From: Acidovorax sp. T1
GTDB lineage: Bacteria; Pseudomonadota; Gammaproteobacteria; Burkholderiales; Burkholderiaceae_C
Reading direction: 5' to 3'
Assembly (NCBI RefSeq): GCF_002176815.1
Contig: NZ_CP021648.1
Location: 930,001 to 994,000 of the forward strand
Length of the DNA: 64,000 bases
Position 1 is the stretch's first letter. Each line of letters begins with the position of its first letter. The position numbers and the translations under genes were made by a program. Positions 55,755-64,000 of this stretch are shown here, in pieces. Below the pieces are notes generated by a model. The model ran no database searches. It saw only the letters and a list, made by a program, of their open reading frames with translations, and had not been told where the DNA came from.

Positions 55755-56336
55755 ATGAAGAACATCGTCATTTTGATCTCTGGCGGCGGCTCCAACATGG
55801 CCACCATCGTTCGCACCGCACAACAAGAGAACTGGGCCCGGCGCTACGGCGCCCAGGTGGCGGCCGTCATCAGCAACAAGCCCGATGCCGCAGGGCTGGT
55901 TTTTGCCCGCGAGCAGGGCATTGCCACTGCCGTGCTGGACCACAAGGCCTTTGCCAGCCGCGAAGCGTTCGATGCCGAGCTGGCCGCAACCATCGACCGC
56001 CACCAGCCCGCGCTGGTGGTGCTGGCCGGGTTCATGCGCATCCTCACGCCGGGTTTTGTGGCGCATTACGCCGGGCGGCTGATCAACATCCATCCTTCGC
56101 TGCTGCCCGCTTTCACTGGGCTGCACACGCACCAGCGCGCCATCGATGCGGGCTGCAAGTTCGCGGGCGTGACGGTGCACCAGGTGACCGCCGAGCTGGA
56201 CGTGGGCCCGATCCTGGACCAGGCCGTGGTGCCGGTGCTGCCAGGCGACACCGCCGAAACGCTGGCGGCCCGCGTGCTCACCCAGGAGCATGTGATCTAC
56301 CCCCGCGCCGTGCGGGCGCTGGTGCAGGCGCTGTGA
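55755..56336 (+). CDS. purN: Phosphoribosylglycinamide formyltransferase PurN
   Basis: A 193-residue enzyme of purine synthesis that transfers a formyl group from 10-formyl-THF to GAR. The N-terminal [56 protein letters not shown], and the catalytic [20 protein letters not shown] with [20 protein letters not shown] are complete. The length is normal. Confidence 0.97.
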   Translation: MKNIVILISGGGSNMATIVRTAQQENWARRYGAQVAAVISNKPDAAGLVFAREQGIATAVLDHKAFASREAFDAELAATIDRHQPALVVLAGFMRILTPGFVAHYAGRLINIHPSLLPAFTGLHTHQRAIDAGCKFAGVTVHQVTAELDVGPILDQAVVPVLPGDTAETLAARVLTQEHVIYPRAVRALVQAL

Positions 56337-56357
56337 TCTTGAGCGCGGGGTGGCAGC

Positions 56358-56427
56358 ATGAAATGCTATCTAATTAGTAGCATATTGCGTTTGATTTATA
56401 AGCGCTAGAGCCTGTTTTCATTCAAAT
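56358..56427 (+). repeat. Dispersed hairpin repeat, copy F
   Basis: AAATGCTATCTAATTAGTAG, CATATTGCGTTTGATTTATA, AGCGCTAGAGCCTGTTTTCA, TTCAAAT. It lies between convergent purN and the DUF1653 gene and supplies the latter's last codons and stop. Confidence 0.8.
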
Positions 56428-56684
56428 TCGTTGCCAGGGGTTGCGCCTTCGCTGCACCGCTCAAAGCGCGACCGCATCTGCCCGTTGAACGACACGTTTT
56501 CCAGAAACATGGCCGCAGGCCGCACCCATAGGCCCCGTTGGCCATATAGCGCGCGGTACAGCGTCATGGGCTCCAGCGTTTCGCTGTGGCGCACGGTGTC
56601 GATCACTTCATAAAGCCCGCCCTTGTAGTGCCGGTACAGGCCCGGCGGCGTGTGGATGAGTGTGGGCAGGTCGTCGTCGGTCAT
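56418..56684 (-). CDS. DUF1653-family protein
   Basis: An 88-residue protein with the DUF1653 core GLYRHYKGGLYEVIDTVRHS, ETLEPMTLYRALYGQRGLWV and RPAAMFLENV. It is one short beta-rich domain of unknown role. The start at 56684 leaves 134 bp to the divergent methyltransferase gene. Its last residues (NEFE) and stop are written by a copy of the dispersed repeat. Confidence 0.85.
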   Translation of the reverse strand: MTDDDLPTLIHTPPGLYRHYKGGLYEVIDTVRHSETLEPMTLYRALYGQRGLWVRPAAMFLENVSFNGQMRSRFERCSEGATPGNEFE

Positions 56685-56817
56685 GTGGCAAGAGCGGGCC
56701 GTAGGGGCCGCAGAGAGAGGATGCGCCGATTGTGCGCGCCTGCCGGTGGACTGTGGCGGCTTTGCCGCTGGGGTGGTGTGTGCGTGCCGATCGCGGTGTC
56801 GGTGGGACAATCGGGGC

Positions 56818-58092
56818 ATGCACCCCAAAGTACTTATCGATGCCTGTGCAGAACTCATCAGGCTCACCCTCACCTTTGAACACCCCGCCGATGCCGTGGT
56901 GTCGCGTTTCTTTCGCGATAACCGGGGCCTGGGCCCCCGCGAGCGGGCCACGCTGGCCGAGACGGTCTACACCGTGCTGCGCAAGAAGCTGCTGTTTGAC
57001 CACATGGCCCCCTCGGGTTCCGGCCCCAAAGAGCGGCGCCTGGCCATTCTGGGCTTCCATGGCCCGCGCGATTTTTTGCTGGGCGGCCTGACCGAGCAGG
57101 AAAAAAACTGGCTGGCCCAGTGCGACGCCGTCAAGCCCGATGACCTGATGGAGCGCCATCGCCATAACCTGCCCGAGTGGCTGGTTCAGCCCCTCAAGGA
57201 GCAGCTGGGCGCGGGTTTCTGGCCGCTGGCGCAGAGCCTGTCGCAACCGGCCCCGCTCGATCTGCGCGTCAACGCGCTCAAGGACAAGCGCGCCGATGTG
57301 CAAAAAGAACTGGCCAAGGCGGGCATCAAGGCCAGTCCCACACCGTATTCGCCCTGGGGCCTGCGCATTGACGACAAGCCCGCTCTGACCAAACTGGATG
57401 CCTTCACGCGCGGCGCCATCGAGGTGCAGGACGAAGGCTCGCAGCTGCTGGCCCTGCTGCTGGACGCCAAGCGCGGCGAGATGGTGGTGGATTTTTGCGC
57501 CGGCGCGGGCGGCAAGACGCTGGCCATTGGCGCCACCATGCGCAGCACGGGCCGCCTGTATGCGTTTGACGTGTCGGCCCACCGGCTCGATGCGCTCAAG
57601 CCGCGGCTGGCGCGCAGTGGCCTGTCGAATGTGCACCCTGCCGCCATCGCCCATGAGCGGGACGAGCGCATCAAGCGCCTGGCCGGCAAGATCGACCGGG
57701 TGCTGGTGGATGCCCCCTGCTCGGGCCTGGGCACGCTGCGCCGCAACCCTGACCTCAAATGGCGCCAGTCGGCCCAAAGCGTGCAGGAGCTGGTGGCCAA
57801 GCAAACGGCCATCCTCGACAGCGCCGCGCGCTTGCTCAAGCCAGGCGGGCGCCTGGTGTATGCCACCTGCAGCATCCTGCCCCAGGAAAACGAGGCCATT
57901 GCCGAGGCCTTCAGTGCCGCGCACCCGGATTTCGAGATGCTCGATGTCGGCGAATTGCTGGAGCAGCTGAAGGTGGCGGACGCCCGCAGCCTGTGCAGCG
58001 GCGGCGCCTCGGGCACTGGCTATTTGCGCCTGTGGCCCCATTTGCACCAGACGGACGGATTTTTTGCAGCGGTCTGGGTTAAAAAGCCCTGA
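56818..58092 (+). CDS. RsmB-like RNA (cytosine-5) methyltransferase
   Basis: A 424-residue RsmB/NOP2-family SAM-dependent RNA m5C methyltransferase. The N-terminal helical part contains FEHPADAVVSRFFRDNRGLG. The catalytic domain has VVDFCAGAGGKTLAIGATMR (SAM loop), LVDAPCSGLGTLRRNPDLKW with one active-site Cys, and LVYATCSILPQENEAIAEAF with the second Cys. These fit a 16S rRNA C967-type enzyme or a paralog. The start at 56818 matches the family. Confidence 0.9.
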   Translation: MHPKVLIDACAELIRLTLTFEHPADAVVSRFFRDNRGLGPRERATLAETVYTVLRKKLLFDHMAPSGSGPKERRLAILGFHGPRDFLLGGLTEQEKNWLAQCDAVKPDDLMERHRHNLPEWLVQPLKEQLGAGFWPLAQSLSQPAPLDLRVNALKDKRADVQKELAKAGIKASPTPYSPWGLRIDDKPALTKLDAFTRGAIEVQDEGSQLLALLLDAKRGEMVVDFCAGAGGKTLAIGATMRSTGRLYAFDVSAHRLDALKPRLARSGLSNVHPAAIAHERDERIKRLAGKIDRVLVDAPCSGLGTLRRNPDLKWRQSAQSVQELVAKQTAILDSAARLLKPGGRLVYATCSILPQENEAIAEAFSAAHPDFEMLDVGELLEQLKVADARSLCSGGASGTGYLRLWPHLHQTDGFFAAVWVKKP

Positions 58093-58248
58093 GGTGGCGC
58101 TGGCGGGGGCATGAATGTGCCCGCCCCGTCGGCCGCACAATGGTCCTGAAAACAGCGCCGCGCCCCGAACTCCAGCGGGGTGCGGCATTCCAACGCCAGC
58201 ATCCCACCGTGTTGGGGGATGTTTCTTCTGGAGCAAGGTGATTTGACT

Positions 58249-59463
58249 ATGCTGTTACCCGATTGGGCTGTCCTGAACGCCGCCATTGACTGGCTGGGCC
58301 ATGGCTTGTGGCGCCTGACCTGGTGGCAGATCGTGCTGTACACCCTGGCAACCACCCACATCACCATTGCGGCGGTCACGATCTTTTTGCACCGCGCCCA
58401 GGCGCACCGTGCGCTGGATCTGCACGCCATTCCCGCGCATTTCTTTCGCTTCTGGCTGTGGCTTGCCACGGGCATGGTGACGAAGGAATGGGTGGCCATC
58501 CACCGCAAGCACCACGCCCGATGCGAAACCGTGGACGATCCCCACAGCCCCCAGACGCGAGGCCTGGCCACCGTGATGTGGCGCGGCGCCGAGCTGTACC
58601 GCGCCGAGTCGACGAACCTGGAAACGCTCCAAAAGTTCGGCCATGGCACGCCGGGCGACTGGATCGAGCGCAACCTGTACAGCCGCTTCAGCTGGCAGGG
58701 GGTGGCGCTCATGCTCGTCCTGGATCTGGCACTGTTCGGCGCGCTCGGCGCGGCCGTGTGGGCCGTACAGATGGTCTGGATTCCGTTCTGGGCGGCCGGC
58801 GTGGTCAATGGCGTGGGCCATTACTGGGGTTACCGCAACTTCGAGGCGCACGACGCCAGCACCAACCTCTCGCCCTGGGGCATCATCATCGGCGGCGAAG
58901 AGCTGCACAACAACCACCACACCTATCCCACATCGGCCAGGTTCTCGGTCAAGCCCTACGAGTTCGACATTGGCTGGGCCTACATCCGCCTGATGCAGGT
59001 GATCGGTTGGGCTACGGTGAAGAAGGTGCCACCCAGGCTGCAATTGGGCGAGGTGAAGCCCGTGGCCGATGAAAAGACGCTGGAGGCCCTGATAGCCAAC
59101 CGCTACGAGGTCATGGCCGCCTATGCGCGCGGTGTGCGCCAGGCCTGCAAGGCCGAGATGGCCGCGCTGCAAGCGCGCCAGGCCGATGCGTCGGTGCTCC
59201 AGGCGGCCAGGCGTTGGCTGCACCGGGATGCGGAGAAGGTGCCCGCCGTGGCTTTGCCGCAGCTGGCCCAGGCGTGCGCCGCGTCACCGGTGCTCGACAC
59301 GATGATCACCATGCGTGAAGAGCTGCGCCAGCTGTGGCTCAACACCTCGCACTCGCGCGAGCAGCTCACGGCGGACCTGCAGGCCTGGTGCCGCCGGGCC
59401 GAAGACAGCGGCATTGCGGCACTGCGTGATTTCTCGATGCGCTTGCGCGCTGCCAAGGCCTGA
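58249..59463 (+). CDS. Membrane fatty-acid desaturase (delta-9 acyl-lipid/acyl-CoA type)
   Basis: A 404-residue membrane di-iron desaturase. Three His boxes are visible: HRAQAHRALD (HxxxxH), HRKHHAR (HxxHH) and HNNHHTYP (HxxHH), with transmembrane helices between (VLYTLATTHITIAAVTIFL; GVALMLVLDLALFGALGAAV). It introduces a double bond into membrane acyl chains. The C-terminal 130 residues form a helical tail not needed for catalysis. I chose ATG 58249, which has AAGGTGA nine bases upstream. Confidence 0.9.
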   Translation: MLLPDWAVLNAAIDWLGHGLWRLTWWQIVLYTLATTHITIAAVTIFLHRAQAHRALDLHAIPAHFFRFWLWLATGMVTKEWVAIHRKHHARCETVDDPHSPQTRGLATVMWRGAELYRAESTNLETLQKFGHGTPGDWIERNLYSRFSWQGVALMLVLDLALFGALGAAVWAVQMVWIPFWAAGVVNGVGHYWGYRNFEAHDASTNLSPWGIIIGGEELHNNHHTYPTSARFSVKPYEFDIGWAYIRLMQVIGWATVKKVPPRLQLGEVKPVADEKTLEALIANRYEVMAAYARGVRQACKAEMAALQARQADASVLQAARRWLHRDAEKVPAVALPQLAQACAASPVLDTMITMREELRQLWLNTSHSREQLTADLQAWCRRAEDSGIAALRDFSMRLRAAKA

Positions 59464-59527
59464 TTTCATGCCCGCCCGCAGCCTGTGAAGGTGGTGGGTC
59501 ATTTGGGTGGGTTGGGCGCGGGCATGA

Positions 59528-59561
59528 AAAAACCGCCCAACCTTGCGGCAGGGCGGTTTTT
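59528..59561. terminator. Bidirectional terminator between desaturase and rpmG
   Basis: AAAAACCGCCC and GGGCGGTTTTT form an 11-bp stem between convergent genes, with A- and T-runs on both sides. Confidence 0.92.
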
Positions 59562-59581
59562 CCGAAAGATCGGAGGCTGAA

Positions 59582-59752
59582 TTACTTCAGCTTCATTTCC
59601 TTGTATTCCACATGCTTGCGAGCTTTTGGATCAAATTTCATGATCAGCATCTTCTCGGGCATGGTCTTCTTGTTTTTGGTGGTGGTGTAGAAGTGGCCGG
59701 TACCCGCAGTGGATTCCAGCTTGATTTTGTCGCGTCCGCCTTTGCTTGCCAT
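59582..59752 (-). CDS. rpmG: 50S ribosomal protein L33
   Basis: A 56-residue protein beginning [19 protein letters not shown] and containing [20 protein letters not shown] and [13 protein letters not shown], the usual L33 sequence. It is the Cys-free, zinc-independent form. It follows rpmB by 11 bp in one operon. Confidence 0.97.
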   Translation of the reverse strand: MASKGGRDKIKLESTAGTGHFYTTTKNKKTMPEKMLIMKFDPKARKHVEYKEMKLK

Positions 59753-59763
59753 GGTGTTTCTCC

Positions 59764-59997
59764 TTAAGCCTGGCCACGTGCGCGCAGGTCTGCGAGCACA
59801 GAATCAATACCGTTCTTGTCGATCAGACGCAGACCGGCGTTGGAGATGCGCAGGCGCACCCAACGGTTTTCGGTCTCGACCCAGAAACGGCGGTATTGCA
59901 GGTTCGGCAGGAACCGGCGCTTGGTTTTGTTGTTGGCGTGGGAAACATTGTTTCCGACCATGGGCTTCTTGCCCGTTACGTCGCAGACGCGTGCCAT
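59764..59997 (-). CDS. rpmB: 50S ribosomal protein L28
   Basis: A 77-residue protein: [40 protein letters not shown] and [18 protein letters not shown]. The CxxC pairs of the zinc form are absent, so this is the zinc-independent type. It is the first gene of the rpmB-rpmG operon. Confidence 0.98.
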   Translation of the reverse strand: MARVCDVTGKKPMVGNNVSHANNKTKRRFLPNLQYRRFWVETENRWVRLRISNAGLRLIDKNGIDSVLADLRARGQA

Positions 59998-60157
59998 GAG
60001 GACATCCGATACTTTTTAACGGCCGTTTGCTGGCGCCCCCGGGCTTGATCCCGAAGGCCTGCTTGCGGCCTCACCTCGCCAGAAAGGGTGGCGGTAACCC
60101 GATTTGCCTGCCCGTAAGCGCGATTGAAAAACCGGCCCGAATTCAGCAAAGCCGCAG

Positions 60158-63810
<3,653 letters not shown>

Positions 63811-63864
63811 CCCGGGCAGGGCGACGGGCCTGGTTCCGTGGGTCTCCAAACCAAGGAGTTTTTG

Positions 63865-64000
63865 TTGAAAAAGATCGTTACTGCAATTTTGATAGCTGCT
63901 AGCGCAACACTGGCAAGCGCCGACGGGCTAAAAAGCCTCGAATCCTTCATGAAGGGCAGCCAGACGGGCCGCGCCGACTTCACCCAGGTCGTCACCTCGC
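63865..64000 (+). CDS. lolA: Outer-membrane lipoprotein carrier LolA, 5' part
   Basis: Only the first 45 codons are in the window. TTG at 63865 follows AAGGAG by six bases. The signal peptide (KKIVTAILIAASATLASA) and the mature start DGLKSLESFMKGSQTGRADF, TQVVTS fit periplasmic LolA, which receives lipoproteins from LolCDE. ftsK-lolA is the usual order in this family. The second half of the signal peptide is written by a copy of the dispersed repeat. Confidence 0.88.
   Translation, partial: MKKIVTAILIAASATLASADGLKSLESFMKGSQTGRADFTQVVTS
63882..63942 (+). repeat. Dispersed hairpin repeat, copy G, inside the lolA signal peptide
   Basis: TGCAATTTTGATAGCTGCTA, GCGCAACACTGGCAAGCGCC, GACGGGCTAAAAAGCC. 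The first half is nearly perfect and the second half has drifted. Confidence 0.75.

Overview
The window looks like chromosomal DNA of a betaproteobacterium of the family Comamonadaceae (Acidovorax/Comamonas/Delftia-like). The reasons are the G+C-rich housekeeping genes with their family-typical content and order (ileS-lspA-ribF, recJ-lolCD, trxB/ftsK/lolA, radC-ispH-serS), a pair of acyl-CoA dehydrogenases, and a short hairpin repeat scattered through the core. Genus is an inference; no rRNA gene is present to fix it.

Positions 1 to about 23.9 kb are an accessory island ending at the 3' end of a tRNA-Ser(UGA) gene. In order it holds: the end of a type I restriction-modification operon (hsdS, hsdR, a YgjP-like metallopeptidase); a module of a large serine recombinase plus two ParB-like proteins, the second split by a complete IS21-family element with a 6-bp target duplication; an XRE regulator, a membrane protein and an orphan flagellin gene linked by four perfect CTACG-N5-CGTAG palindromes; a DUF4124 protein; a membrane-anchored Mrr-type nuclease; a three-gene operon of an HTH protein, an N6-adenine-methylase-like protein and a PD-(D/E)xK-like protein behind a perfect 18-bp-arm palindrome; a small H-NS-like protein; and an unrecognised three-gene cluster that includes a C39-like cysteine peptidase behind an extended -10 promoter.

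Positions 23.9 to 64 kb are core chromosome: DUF3334/CheX-like, smr, radC, fkpB, ispH, a CBS protein, serS beside tRNA-Ser(CGA), an orphan pstS, a truncated pyruvate-phosphate-dikinase-like gene coupled to a large unknown gene, a thioesterase, an IS630-family element, trpS, an M50 protease, a YciO/Sua5 protein, a PHP phosphoesterase, recJ, a phosphoglycerate-mutase-like gene, lolC-lolD, ribF-ileS-lspA, an HNH nuclease, a bestrophin, two acyl-CoA dehydrogenases, yceH, purN, a DUF1653 protein, an RsmB-like methyltransferase, a fatty-acid desaturase, rpmB-rpmG, trxB, ftsK and the start of lolA.

The most notable features are (1) the 15.9-20.3 kb restriction-like operon, (2) the 21.0-23.8 kb peptidase cluster, (3) the shared palindromic operators joining a repressor to a flagellin gene, and (4) a dispersed hairpin repeat of about 60 bp, with about twelve copies from 24.9 to 64 kb and none seen in the island. 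Several copies lie inside protein-coding sequence (ileS, lolD, recJ, lolA, an acyl-CoA dehydrogenase), and one has been split by the IS630 element at its CTAG core.
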